In this document: positions 23,325 to 33,346 of the stretch, piece by piece
Layout of the letters: each line of letters begins with the position of its first letter
Numbering within the stretch: position 1 is the first letter of the stretch
DNA from: UBA6263 sp049305865
Lineage (GTDB): Bacteria > Patescibacteriota > Gracilibacteria > Absconditabacterales > Absconditicoccaceae
DNA: 64,000 nucleotides
NCBI GenBank assembly: GCA_049305865.1
Contig: JBAQPP010000038.1
Location: 22,603-86,602, forward strand
Direction of reading: 5' to 3'
Program-made: the position numbers and the translations under genes
The notes under the pieces: model-generated
Databases searched by the model: none
What the model was told of the DNA's origin: nothing
Seen by the model: the letters and a program-made list of their open reading frames with translations, nothing else

Positions 23325-23624
23325 ATGTATGTATTTTTCGAAGTAATAAAGTGAATATTTTTGTTTTTCACTGTCATGGTATGAATATTATTTCTTAGAT
23401 GAAATATAATATTATGAGAGAATTCTTTTTGGATAGCAAAACAAGTTATAATGCCATGATATCTTATATTCTGTTGACTCATCATATGATATTTGATAGC
23501 TCATATATGGATATGAAATGACTTAGATGAAACCAATTTACTTAAAAATAAAATATACGTAAAATCATTTATAATATGAATTATATTAGGAATTGTTTTA
23601 GCGATTACATACATATTTATTTAA
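23325..23624 (+). CDS. Small three-helix membrane protein
   Basis: 99 residues, very hydrophobic, with three predicted membrane helices (IKGIFLFFTVMVGILFLRG, QVIMPGYLIFCGLIIGYLIAH, SFIIGIILGIVLAITYIFI). No family recognised. It lies between two lipoprotein genes with 22 bp before and 1 bp after, consistent with one operon. Confidence 0.65.
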
Positions 23625-23625
23625 A

Positions 23626-24150
23626 ATGAGAAAAATAATCTGAATAGTATTTTTGATGATATTATTGACTTGATGTTCATCATCACATATAACAACGATA
23701 AATTTTGATAATTTAGATTTTAAGTTACAATCTAGCCAATCATATACTGAAAAAATTATAGATAAAACTGTATATCCATGAATGGTAATATATGAAGAAA
23801 GCTGAACCGACGCAAAAGATACATTTATAAACTCTCTTATCATAACATCACAAAATAACTTAAATATTAAAACAAAAGATTTTGTAAATAAAAACATAGA
23901 GAATCTAAAATCAAGAGTGTCTTCGATAGTCATACAATCTACAAAGACAGCTTCTTTTACTTGCTCTTGAGAAAAAGTAATTTGAATAATAAAAGACTTT
24001 AAAATAACGGAGAATAATAAAGACAGTTTTTTTTCACAATTCTTTTTTATAAATAATAACAATTGATACATAATATCTTTTCAATCTGATAACCAAAAAA
24101 ATAATTCAGATTTTAAAAATAGTTTAAATAAATTAGCTTGTACAAAATAA
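23626..24150 (+). CDS. Lipoprotein with UGA-encoded lipobox glycine
   Basis: 174 residues. Signal MRKIIGIVFLMILLTGC has lipobox LLTGC whose glycine is encoded by TGA at 23671-23673, immediately before the acylated cysteine. The mature domain is beta-rich (ITSQNNLNIKTKDF, SSIVIQSTKTASFTC, IIKDFKITENNKDSF) and resembles small extracytoplasmic binding folds only in a general way. Starts 1 bp after the preceding stop. Confidence 0.7.
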
Positions 24151-24172
24151 ATTTTATATTTTTTCATACAAA

Positions 24173-24997
24173 ATGTTAAAGGAAACTCTTGTAAATAATT
24201 GATCTTTGATAAATGACCAATCTCTAAAAAATCAAAACTGGAGTGAAGAACCAAGTAATTTAAGTTGACGACAACTTATATGAAAAACACTAATATGACT
24301 TATAGTATGATGAATAATATCAACAATATTATTTATTACCTTATCTTTTGCATGAAAAATGTTTGTAGACGCATTTCAACAGACAGGTGAAATAGTAAGG
24401 GCGAATCCAGTCTTACCATTTCTATTATTATTTATATGATTTTTATGAACATTTATATGAAATATATGAGTAGCTGGAGCTTATAATCTATTTTTCAGTA
24501 AAAAATATTATGATATATCTAAGATGTTTTGATTATTATTACTCACAAACTGAATATTGTTTTTTATATTAGCTCCTATCTATATAGTATTTAGCAGTCA
24601 AGTAGATACTTTATTTTTGATTCTATGATTCCATGTAGTTTTTTCAGTTTTTGTATCAGCAAACCAAATTGAGTTTCTAAGTAACCCCAATTATTCTGCA
24701 TCAGCTTTGATGGGTAATGTCTTGTGATTTGCCTTAGCTCTACTCATATACAGTATAGTTTGGAAATCATCATGAGATGGTTCTATCCAAAACAAAGTTT
24801 ATTTATTGATGCTTATCCCAGCTATAGTATGATATACTCTTATTCCATTTGGCAATTGAATACGAGAAAAAATATATTACAAAGTATATGAAAGTTGAAG
24901 CAATCCTCTATTTATTTCATCAGTTGAAGATGAACTAAATATAAATAATAAAACAGAAAACACAGAAAAAAACGAACAAACCAATGTAGAAATTTAA
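24173..24997 (+). CDS. Polytopic membrane protein, unknown
   Basis: 274 residues with a polar 35-residue N-terminus and about six membrane helices (LIGLIVGGIISTILFITLSF onward), followed by a polar acidic tail (INNKTENTEKNEQ). No transporter signature recognised. In operon context with two lipoproteins and the next small membrane protein. Confidence 0.65.
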
Positions 24998-25044
24998 TAA
25001 AGCTTATAATCCAAACTGGTTTTAAAAAATACTTAAAAAATTAT

Positions 25045-25434
25045 ATGAATTTATATCAGATAGCATCAGCAACAAAGTTTGTTCTATGATTAATCATACT
25101 CATATTAGTCTATTCTTATATCAATGTATACGAAGACCCATGAGTAGGGATATCATTATGATTTTTGTGATTATTTATTATGCTATGGTGACTAAGTTTT
25201 TATATATTTCTATTATGACAAAAAATATTTCGTACCAATCAAGATCAAGAACGCATCACAAAAGACAGTTATAAACTATCATTATTATTTTGAATATATG
25301 CAATTATAAATGTTCTTTTACTTATATTATGAAATCGATCAAAAATTTTGTGATTGATATTACTTATCGGATTTATAGCACTTCAAATATCATTATTTTC
25401 AGAAAAGAAACAATCCCATGAACACAGAATATAA
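25045..25434 (+). CDS. Small membrane protein, unknown
   Basis: 129 residues, about four hydrophobic helices (TKFVLGLIILILVYSYI, VGISLGFLGLFIMLWGLSFY, YKLSLLFGIYAIINVLLL and LGLILLIGFIALQISLF). Its last 17 bp overlap the start of the following DUF59 gene in a different frame, so translation is probably coupled. No known family. Confidence 0.65.
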
Positions 25435-25732
25435 CAATATTATACAATCCATCGAAGATAAACTAAAAACGGTTTACGATCCAGAATTTCCCCTGATAGA
25501 TATTTTTACTCTAGGGTTAATTTATGATATACAGATAAAAGATAAAGATATTAATATATTAATGACTTTCACTACACCTTATTGTCCTATGGCAGATATG
25601 CTAAAAGAGATGATAACAAACGCAATAAACGAGGTATTGCCAGATTATAAAGTAGTATTAGAAGTTACTTTTGATCCTATGTGGACCATAGAAAAAATAA
25701 AAGATCCAGACCTCAAAAGAATGTTTGAGTAA
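25418..25732 (+). CDS. DUF59 / MIP18-family Fe-S assembly protein
   Basis: 104 residues. Matches the SufT/PaaD/MIP18 pattern: TVYDPEFPLIDIFTLGLIYD at the N-terminus, the conserved TPYCPMADML motif with its single cysteine, and a C-terminal EVTFDPMWTIEKI. Family members help mature or target Fe-S clusters. Only one glycine is present (GGG), so the code change leaves it intact in any reading. Overlaps the preceding gene by 17 bp. Confidence 0.85.
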   Translation: MNTEYNNIIQSIEDKLKTVYDPEFPLIDIFTLGLIYDIQIKDKDINILMTFTTPYCPMADMLKEMITNAINEVLPDYKVVLEVTFDPMWTIEKIKDPDLKRMFE

Positions 25733-25780
25733 TATCCAAAGGATTCTGCATTCTACATTCTTAATTCTTAATTCAGAAAA

Positions 25781-26377
25781 ATGTTTATAAATATCTCGTC
25801 AGATAAAGTATACATATGAACATGAGACAAAAACATATTTTTAGATCGTAATGGTATAGAAAACGTTTTAGGATCTAGTCTTATAAAATTATATAAAAAG
25901 AATAAAATTAAAGATATATTAGTTCTAAATTGACCCTGATGATTTACAAATCTCAGAGTTTCTACACTTTGTTTAAACCTATTAAATACATTGGAAAAAG
26001 ATAGTATTAAGATATATGACATAAGTAAAATAAATCTATATAATCACTTATATGATAAGAATCTCATTCCCAGATATTGAATAATTTATATATGACAAAG
26101 GAAAAATATCCGATTATATGATTTTCAAAAACAAAAATATACGACCCAAACGATTGAAGATACTGATTTAGATAGCGATTACTTCTTAGATCAAGTCTAC
26201 GAAAAATGATATTATTGAAAATTAAATGATAAACTCAAAATAAAAATAAATTATAAAAAAATCTGACTTGAAATAACATACAAATCAAAAATATTCCAGA
26301 TAAAGATAAAAGATCTAAATCTGAAACCCCTAAAACAGATCCAACCAAACTATATGATAGACCCTAAAATGAACTAA
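25781..26377 (+). CDS. tsaB: TsaB-like protein for tRNA t6A37 synthesis
   Basis: 198 residues. The motif ILVLNGPGGFTNLRV corresponds to the TsaB signature GPGSFTGLRIG, with the expected N-terminal actin-like strand (SSDKVYIGTGDKN). TsaB is the partner of TsaD in threonylcarbamoyl transfer to A37 of tRNAs. The protein is shorter and more divergent than E. coli TsaB, with a charged C-terminus. It heads a small group with RuvX and a nucleotidyltransferase. Assignment rests mainly on one motif. Confidence 0.65.
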
Positions 26378-26385
26378 CAACTAGC

Positions 26386-26443
26386 ATTGCAAGGAGAGAA
26401 ACGACAAAGCAATCTTACTGTTATTTCGAATACAATGAGAAAT
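26386..26443 (+). repeat. Two adjacent REP-like hairpin units
   Basis: Unit A has arms ATTGC (26386-26390) and GCAAT (26409-26413) around an AGGAGAGAAACGACAAA core. Unit B has arms ATTTC (26423-26427) and GAAAT (26439-26443) around GAATACAATGA. Both resemble, from memory, dispersed palindromic repeats found in many unrelated bacterial genomes. They fill the gap between tsaB and ruvX. No other copy was seen in this window. Confidence 0.5.
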
Positions 26444-26467
26444 CTCTTTAATCTATTAATTATACCC

Positions 26468-26902
26468 ATGAACTTTCACCGCCAACAGAAAAACATCTTA
26501 TGAATAGATCGATGAAGTAAATATATTTGACTTGCTTATATGCAGATAAATACTGAAATAATTTTCCCTATATGATACATTTTAAATGACAAAATGACAT
26601 ATTTCAATATAGCAGATATCATAGCAAGATACAATATCAAAACTATAGTAATGTGACGACCCAATACACAGAAAGACATCCAAGCAAAGATTCAAGAATT
26701 TATAAAATCTTTAAACTATATTATAGAACACGATGAAATTAAAATAGAAACAATAAATGAAGATTATACAAGCGTACAATCATGAGAAATTATGTCCAAT
26801 TTCAAAAAAAATGCAGCCGAAGATACAATCAGCGCAATGATAATACTAGAAAGATGGAAAAATAGCAAATGAGAAGTCGGTAATTTTAATGATAAAGAAT
26901 AA
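26468..26902 (+). CDS. ruvX: RuvX/YqgF-family putative Holliday junction resolvase
   Basis: 144 residues with the YqgF-type RNase H-like core: ILGIDRGSKYIGLAYMQ at the N-terminus (catalytic Asp), TIVMGRP as strand 4, INEDYTSVQSGEIM as the second acidic motif and AAEDTISAMIILERW as the final acidic helix. YqgF proteins process 16S rRNA 5' ends or resolve junctions. Slightly divergent (VMGRP instead of VVGLP). Confidence 0.8.
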
Positions 26903-26927
26903 TTATTTTTCTTAATATTTTAAATAA

Positions 26928-27353
26928 ATGATAAATTCAAAAAGAATACTAGAAGAGATAAAAAAATTAAAATTTCCAAGAGGACATTATATAGTAGTCT
27001 GAAGTTGACCAATGATTGTAAGAAATCTCAGAGAATCAAATGATATAGATATCGTAGTAAGTAATAAACTATTTAATAAATGCATAAACAACAATTGGGA
27101 AATTGTTCCACGAACCTATCCCGAAAAACTTGGACAATTTTATCTAAGATATAGCTGCGTCGAATTATATCTAGACGTAAATCATTGAAATTTCAATCCA
27201 ACCCTTGAAGAATTACTTCAAAGGGCAGACATTATAGATAATATTCCATTTATTTCATTAAAAGATTTAATTAAATTAAAAAAAGCCTACAATAAACCAA
27301 AACATTTAGAAGATATAAAAAATATTAAACTATATTTAAAAAATAATTTATAA
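26928..27353 (+). CDS. Nucleotidyltransferase-fold protein
   Basis: 141 residues. The segment YIVVGSGPMIVRNLRESNDI followed by DIVVS matches the Pol-beta-type nucleotidyltransferase core (G[S/G]..., then D-x-D in DIDIV). A later YLDVNHGNFNP could supply the third acidic residue. Similar small proteins act as antitoxin- or toxin-type nucleotidyltransferases or nucleotide-metabolism enzymes; no HEPN partner is adjacent. Confidence 0.65.
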
Positions 27354-27357
27354 TATA

Positions 27358-27624
27358 ATGAATATAGAACAAATATCTCAAGAACTAGAAAAAATTAAAC
27401 AAAGAAATAAAAAAGTCGAAACAGACAAAGCTTGGGAATGAAGTATTGTAAGAAAATTTTTGTTAATGATATTTACCTATCTTGCACTGTGAATTTATAT
27501 GCAAGCAATAGACATAAATAATCCACGATTAAATGCTATTATTCCAACAGTATGATTTCTACTATCTACACTTACATTACCTCGATTTAAAAAATTACGA
27601 ACAAAACACATATACAAAAGATAG
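27358..27624 (+). CDS. Small two-helix membrane protein
   Basis: 88 residues: a charged helical N-terminus (MNIEQISQELEKIKQRNKKVE), two hydrophobic helices (FLLMIFTYLALGIYMQAI and LNAIIPTVGFLLSTLTL) and a basic C-terminus (RFKKLRTKHIYKR). Starts 4 bp after the previous stop. Unknown function. Confidence 0.6.
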
Positions 27625-27660
27625 TAAACACTGGATTTTAAATTCTGAATTCTAAATTTT

Positions 27661-28869
27661 ATGCTTCTTATTGGTGATATACATATTACACAACGCTTCA
27701 AAGATAAGATAATATCTTGAATCCAAAATTTTATCGATCAAAATCCTGACGAAAAAAATATAATTTTCTTGTGAGATTATGTTTATCATTTTTCATATGA
27801 TAGAAACTCTATACTAGAACTATACAATTTATTTCTAGAACTTTTTGAAAACTGAAAAAACGTTTACATCTTAGCTTGAAATCACGATCGACTATGAAAT
27901 TCTTTTGTTTATCAAGAAGCCATGAAAGCATTTCAGATAATAAATAATTTACATAAGCAAAATGACTGAAAACTAACATTTATAACTGAACCTACAATAC
28001 AAGATATAGAATGACAAAAAATATTATTTTTCCCATTTATGCTAGATTCAAATCAAATTAAATACACAAATCCCCTATTTCAAGAGCTAGCAAAATCATC
28101 AAACAAAAATGAACAAATTTCTTGATATATAAATCAGATTCTAGAAAATTTTATAGAACAAAATGAAAATTTAACAATTATTCATCACTATTATATAAAT
28201 AATACAGTATTCCCATGACAAAGATCAAGATTTAATTATAAAGACATAGCTCTAAACGAAGATTTTTTGAAAAATAGTAAAATTAGACTAATATCATGAC
28301 ATTTACATCAATGATTTATTAAAAACAATTATTTATGTACTTGAAGCATCTGGTCGACAAATTCATTGGAAATCAATCAAAATAAATTTCTTTTCAAATA
28401 TAATACCCCAAACAATGAAATCACAGCTAATTTTATAAATATCAATCCATACATACTAATAGAAAGCGAAGAAAAAGTAGACAAAAGTATTTTAAATTAC
28501 AAGATAGACAAAATAATACAGGAGAATAAAGATAATTTCGAAAAAAATGACCTACGAAATATTAAATTTAAAAATAACAACACACAAAATCTAGAAAATT
28601 TAAGTTTAAGTATCAAAGTAAAGGATATTGATTATGAAAAGATGGAAGATTATATAGATTCTAGTTTGATGACCGAGATAAAAGATATTAAACTCAAGAA
28701 AAATCTACAATCAGTTTGAGAACTCTTAAAAGACTTTTCAGTCTCTACAGAAAACCTTAAAATATGATTTACAGATTGGAAAACTATACTTCAAGAATAT
28801 ATAAAAAATAAATTTTGACCAGATTATCCACATTACGAAAAAATATTAAAAGATCTTAAATTAATTTAA
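27661..28869 (+). CDS. SbcD/Mre11-like metallophosphoesterase
   Basis: 402 residues. Phosphoesterase motifs are in order: LIGDIHIT (residues 3-10), FLGDYVYHFS, ILAGNHDRLG, LTIIHHYY and LISGHLHQGF. The 5'-proximal domain therefore resembles SbcD or small DNA-repair nucleases, and a C-terminal region rich in Lys and Asn of about 150 residues has no recognised partner domain. SbcC is not encoded in the window. A nuclease role is likely from the family but not certain. Confidence 0.72.
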
Positions 28870-28969
28870 AAATAGTTAAGAGATTTATTAGAAAATAAAT
28901 TAAAATCATATAAAGTCAATAACCAAATAAAACAATTTCATAAAAAACATTTAATAAGCAATGCTATAT

Positions 28970-28997
28970 TTGACAGGCAAAAAATGCTGAGTATACT
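28970..28997 (+). promoter_or_regulatory. Sigma-70 promoter for the UPF0371 gene
   Basis: TTGACA (28970-28975), 16 bp spacer, TATACT (28992-28997), 30 bp before the start codon at 29027. The rest of the 157-bp gap (28870-29026) shows no gene. Confidence 0.65.
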
Positions 28998-29026
28998 TTA
29001 CTTTGTTTATTATAATAAAAACAAAA

Positions 29027-30133
29027 ATGATAAATTCATCCGATATTATAAATTATAAAAAAATCGGTTTTGACTGAGAAAAATATATACAATTACAAAA
29101 AGAACAAATCTTGGAAAGGATAAGTAAATTTTCCAATTGAAGATTATATTTAGAAATAGGCTGAAAATTTATTTTTGATCCACATGCAGCTAGAGTACTT
29201 CCATGATTTATTCCAGAATCAAAAAAAACAATTTTTCACTCCCTCAAAAATCAGATTGAAATACTTTTTTGCGTAAATGCTCAAGATATTTTAAACAACA
29301 GACAGCTAGGTAACCAATGAATAACTTATATAGATTCAGTGATGAGTCTTTTGAAACAAATTGAAAAATCAGTAGGTACCAAGCCACATCTTGTAATAAA
29401 CAAAATAGATACACAGAATATGTTTGATATGATATTGGAATTTGAAAGAGAATTTCAAAGAGAATGATACAGAGTACGAGAAAGATATAGAGTAAACTGA
29501 TATCCACATAATACAGATTTTATACTTAGTGAGGATTGATTTGGAAATGATGATCATATACCATTAACAAAAAATTTGATTTTGGTAACATGAGCAGCTT
29601 CAAGTAGCTGAAAAATGTCTACTTGTTTATGACAAATTTATTTAGATCATGAAATTTGAATAGAATCTGGATATGCAAAATATGAAACATTTCCGATACG
29701 GAATATAGATTTGAATCATCCAATAAATCTAGCATATGAAGCAGCTACAGTTGATATATGAGATTATAATTGTATGGACGAATATTATAAAAAGGCTTAT
29801 TGAAAAGATTCTGTAAATTATAATAGAGATATAGAAGCATTTGAAATAGTTATGAAAATAGCACAAAAAATAGTTAAACCAGAAAATTTTATGTGTAGTT
29901 ATCAATCTCCTACCGACATGTGAATCTCAAGCGCATGATTTGCAATTACAGATGATGAAGTCGTAAGCATAGCGTCTCTTCAAGAAATCAGAAGAAGAAA
30001 ATGACGATATCAACAAATGATAGATAGAAATAAATGAGACTCAGAATGGATAATCAAATGCGATGAAATAGAAAAAAAATGTATAGATTACATTTCTTCA
30101 AAATGATATAATTTAGACTTAAATATAGAATAG
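29027..30133 (+). CDS. UPF0371 (DUF1846) family protein, short form
   Basis: 368 residues. Matches the family from the first residues: KIGFDGEKYIQLQ, ILERISKF, LYLEIGGKFIFDPHAARVLP, GITYIDSVMSLL, NGYPHNTDFILSEDGFG, the phosphate-binding segment ILVTGAASSSGKMSTCLGQ, ESGYAKYETFPI, NLAYEAATVDI and YQSPTDMGISSAGFAITDD. Family members I recall are about 500 residues, so this copy lacks the C-terminal part, but it ends with TAG after an intact reading frame. Biochemical role of the family is poorly known. Confidence 0.85.
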
Positions 30134-30188
30134 AATAAAATATTAATTTTTCATATCTAGTATCTAATTTATTAACCTTTATAAAAAA

Positions 30189-30902
30189 TTATATTATTTC
30201 TTCATTTACTTTTGCCTGTGCTCAATGGATTAAGGGATTATAAAAACGGAAAAGTAAACTTATGATTTCTGAAGTTGTTAGTTTTTCAGCAATTATTCAC
30301 ATGGAAGCAAGTCAATCTACTATAAGATTTACTCTAGTCTCCAACATATTTTTTCATTTTAAAAAATATCTGTACTTCTCTACTATTTTTTCAACACTAT
30401 CTTTTGCATTCAATACATTTAGTAATTTAACTCGCCAAGATTTATTTATATTACTAGCATCCTGTTCTCAGTCATAATAAGGAACCACAATATAAAATTC
30501 TTTTATATAGATAAGTCCTTGCTTAGAATCAATATCTTCAAGAAAAGATGTATATTCATGTCATTGATTCTGCAAAACCATATTATCTATACCAGCCACG
30601 TTGGATCTTACATATTGTAAATAGTTTGATAAATCCAAATAAGTATTGCGTATTATAATTTGTATAGGGAAAGATAATCAATTTAAAAATCTCTTATATT
30701 GTTCAAGTACAATCTGTTGTTCATCAAAATTTCTAAGATCTAAATTTAGGCCATATATTCTCAAAATATTTCTAAGTCATCAATCTTTAAGTATAAGTGT
30801 ATCATTTTTAATTTCAGAAACAGGTAACATAGTTTCAGTATTGAAAACATTTTCTCATTTAGATTTTTGGACTTCTTTTTGTTCTCATAAATCAAATAAC
30901 AT
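30189..30902 (-). CDS. TraC / VirB4 N-terminal-like protein (type IV secretion)
   Basis: 237 residues, no signal peptide. Pattern ILKDGGLRNILRIYGLNLDL, QYKRFLNGLSFPIQIIIRNT, YLDLSNYLQYVRSN, YIKEFYIVVPYYDGEQD and the end EIISLLFRFYNPLIHG match the TraC-type N-terminal domain that accompanies VirB4 ATPases in Gram-positive and candidate-phyla conjugation systems. The Walker-bearing ATPase itself is not in this window. It is the last gene of a three-gene minus-strand group with two pilin-like proteins (gaps of 13 and 18 bp), supporting a T4SS identity. Confidence 0.75.
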
Positions 30903-30920
30903 ATTTTATTTTATAATAAA

Positions 30921-31388
30921 TTAAATTTTTGTTTTATATATATCAAATATAAGACTGACTATAAGCCAAGATAGTCACATAATAACTAATGCTATAAATA
31001 CTCAAATAAGCATTTTTCTTGCTTTTGCAACTCACTCTTCCTGTTTTATAAAGAATATAAGATAAAAAGAATATATAATTAATATCAAAGAGACAAAGGA
31101 AACCAAACCTAAAACCATATTCAATACCATTTTTATATAATACTCTGCCTTATTATCTCATTGTGTATAAGTCGGTCATTGTAAACCAAACAATCAATAA
31201 AGCTTATTCAAGACACCATTAGATGGCTGTATAGCATCGGTTTTTATAATATTTCAAATATCTAAATTATCTGAATTTGTAGTATTGGTCATATCTACAT
31301 CATAAGGAAAATCTTCTTGAGCATTTACTCATATAATTGGTACAAGTAATAACATAGATAATAATAAAATTTTTATAAGATTTTTCAT
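30921..31388 (-). CDS. VirB2-like pilin-type membrane protein B
   Basis: 155 residues: signal peptide (LIKILLLSMLLLVPIIGVNA), an extracytoplasmic segment, then two hydrophobic helices (MVLNMVLGLVSFVSLILIIYS and RKMLIGVFIALVIMGLSWLIV) joined by a short basic loop, the VirB2/TrbC pilin layout. Similar architecture to the next upstream gene, so the pair looks duplicated. Sits between that gene and the TraC-like gene in one minus-strand unit. Confidence 0.72.
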
Positions 31389-31401
31389 ATTATATAATCA
31401 T

Positions 31402-31932
31402 TTAAAGAGCAACATAATTTATAATCCAAAATATAAATGAGATTACAAGCCAACTAAGTCATATTCAGACCAAAGCAATAGCTGCAAATTTAAGTCATTT
31501 CATTCATTTTTTATATTGAGTATCATCTCAAGCAGCCGTAACCATAAGGAATCAATGATAAATAAGATAAACCAATGCAATAACAGACACTAGTCATAAA
31601 GCATAGTTTATTATATTTTTTATAATCGCCATAGTAGAGTTCATAGCAGTTCAATGATCCTGTATCAACCCAGGATTTACAATTCATCATAGCTCTTGAT
31701 TAGATATAGTATTTGTAGAGTCAGCATCTATTATTTTATAAGCTCATTGTCTAAGTGGATCTGTAATAGGATTATTATTATCATAAACGTCCAGAGCATT
31801 ATCAATATCAGTATTTAATATAATATCATCCTGTCAAAGTTGTAGTCATTGAGAGGAAACATCAGCAAAAATACCTATATTTAATATAGTCAGTAAAAGT
31901 ATTGTAATATAATAAATCAATTTAAATTTCAT
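31402..31932 (-). CDS. VirB2-like pilin-type membrane protein A
   Basis: 176 residues with a signal peptide (LIYYITILLLTILNIGIFA), an 85-residue polar acidic segment, and two hydrophobic helices (IIKNIINYALGLVSVIALVY and FAAIALVGIGLSWLVISFIF) separated by a short charged loop, as in VirB2/TrbC-type pilins. First gene of the minus-strand T4SS group; transcribed divergently from the polytopic protein gene at 32088. Confidence 0.72.
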
Positions 31933-32087
31933 AAAACATATAATTTGATAAAGTTTATAATACACCATAATTATACATACAAGCATATATTTTGCAAATT
32001 TTAGACTTGAAAAATGAAATACATTTTATATATACTCAACTAATATTAATAAAAGAAGTTGACAATTTTATATTTAAATGCAAAATA

Positions 32088-33149
32088 ATGAAAAAAAACC
32101 TATTTCTACTATTTGCTATATATTTTTTTGTGATTCAATCTCGAATAATCGCTTTTTTATGGAATGATACAAGATTCTTTGCATTATGAATAATTAATTT
32201 ATGAGTAATTTTGATAGTAATTTTGAGTTATAGTTACTTTGAAAAATCAAATAAAAAATGAGAAGACGAAAGTGCTGTGTCATTTAAAAAAGAAAGAGAA
32301 TCTGTTTTATTAGAAAAATCACATAAAAAGCCAAATTATAAAAATAAGTTATTTTGGATAAGTCTTGTATTTGCTATCATTGCATTTGTATTTTTTAAGT
32401 GATATCTTTTTTCAAATAAACTTATAATAGCAGCATGAATAGGTTTTATAATATTCATGGCTCTTTTTTATATAGCAAAGTGCTATCAGCACAATAAATT
32501 TCTAAAACTACGAAATACTAGAGTTTACCTTATAATATTTATATTATGACTTATAGTAAGTTGATTTGATGCAATGACACCATCATTGAAACAAGAAACT
32601 GCTGTATGATGCATCATAAATGTAGTCTCTAATGGATGAAAATATACAGAGCAAGACTTAGAAAAGACAGAAGAGATCTACAAACCAGAAGAAACAGTAA
32701 TCATAGAAAATAATTCATGAACTATGCAAGAACAGACATGAACAATAACAACATGATATACAGAAGCACCAACAACAGATGAAAAGATAGTAAGTCAAAA
32801 TTATTTAAATGATTGAGATATAACAATATTAGATGCTATAAAATATTTATTGAGTGAAAACAATATTACATTGGATACAAAACAAAATGTAAAATTTACT
32901 TACATATCATATCAGAACCCAAATTATCCATATTTCAAAACAGCATTTATGAAAAAAATGATATGAACAAGTACAAATCCAGACAAAAAGATAATCTGTC
33001 AGACCTATATAGTTATGAAATGAATAAGCGAATCTCGATATATATCCACGACTACAAATCCATTGCAAGCATATCGAGATAAAGCCGATGAACTATGAAA
33101 ATTAAATTGATGCGAAAGGAATAAATATATTACAATCGAGAACCTATAG
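32088..33149 (+). CDS. Polytopic membrane protein with soluble C-terminal domain
   Basis: 353 residues. About five hydrophobic helices in the first 185 residues (LFLLFAIYFFVIQ, GIINLGVILIVILSYSY, LFWISLVFAIIAFVFF, LIIAAGIGFIIFMALFYIAK, VYLIIFILGLIVSGF) lead to a Thr/Glu-rich linker and a soluble domain (ITILDAIKYLLSENNITLDT). No family recognised. It sits between the pilin pair and the VirB6-like giants, has its own terminator, and is likely an accessory part of the same apparatus. Confidence 0.65.
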
Positions 33150-33168
33150 CAAATATTTTTATATAAAG

Positions 33169-33197
33169 GATCAGTATCTAGTTACTGGTCTTTTTTT
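33169..33197 (+). terminator. Rho-independent terminator
   Basis: Stem GATCAGTA / TACTGGTC (one G-T pair) spans 33169-33190 and is followed by a run of seven T (33191-33197), 20 bp after the stop of the polytopic gene. Confidence 0.8.
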
Positions 33198-33301
33198 ATT
33201 TCAGAAATTTTTATAATTATATACCATACTACATCATTTTCACAATAAATAGCAATATAACAAGATAAAAAAACTGAATGCTATTTGTCTATTAAGGTAT
33301 T

Positions 33302-33329
33302 TTGAAATATAATTGATATGTATTATACT
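33302..33329 (+). promoter_or_regulatory. Promoter for the VirB6-like gene pair
   Basis: TTGAAA (33302-33307), 16 bp spacer, TATACT (33324-33329), 17 bp before the ATG at 33347, so the leader is very short. Confidence 0.6.
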
Positions 33330-33346
33330 TTAATATAAAAAACCAA

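Noticed and set aside
23598..24071. Minus-strand 157-residue ORF
   Set aside because: Lies antisense to the lipoprotein gene at 23626, which has a good lipobox and operon context; composition of the ORF looks like reversed coding.
21478..25780. Shared ATTCTTAATTCTTAATT strings before 21505 and 25781 as a regulatory repeat
   Set aside because: Low-complexity A/T sequence in an AT-rich genome; two occurrences are not enough to separate it from chance.
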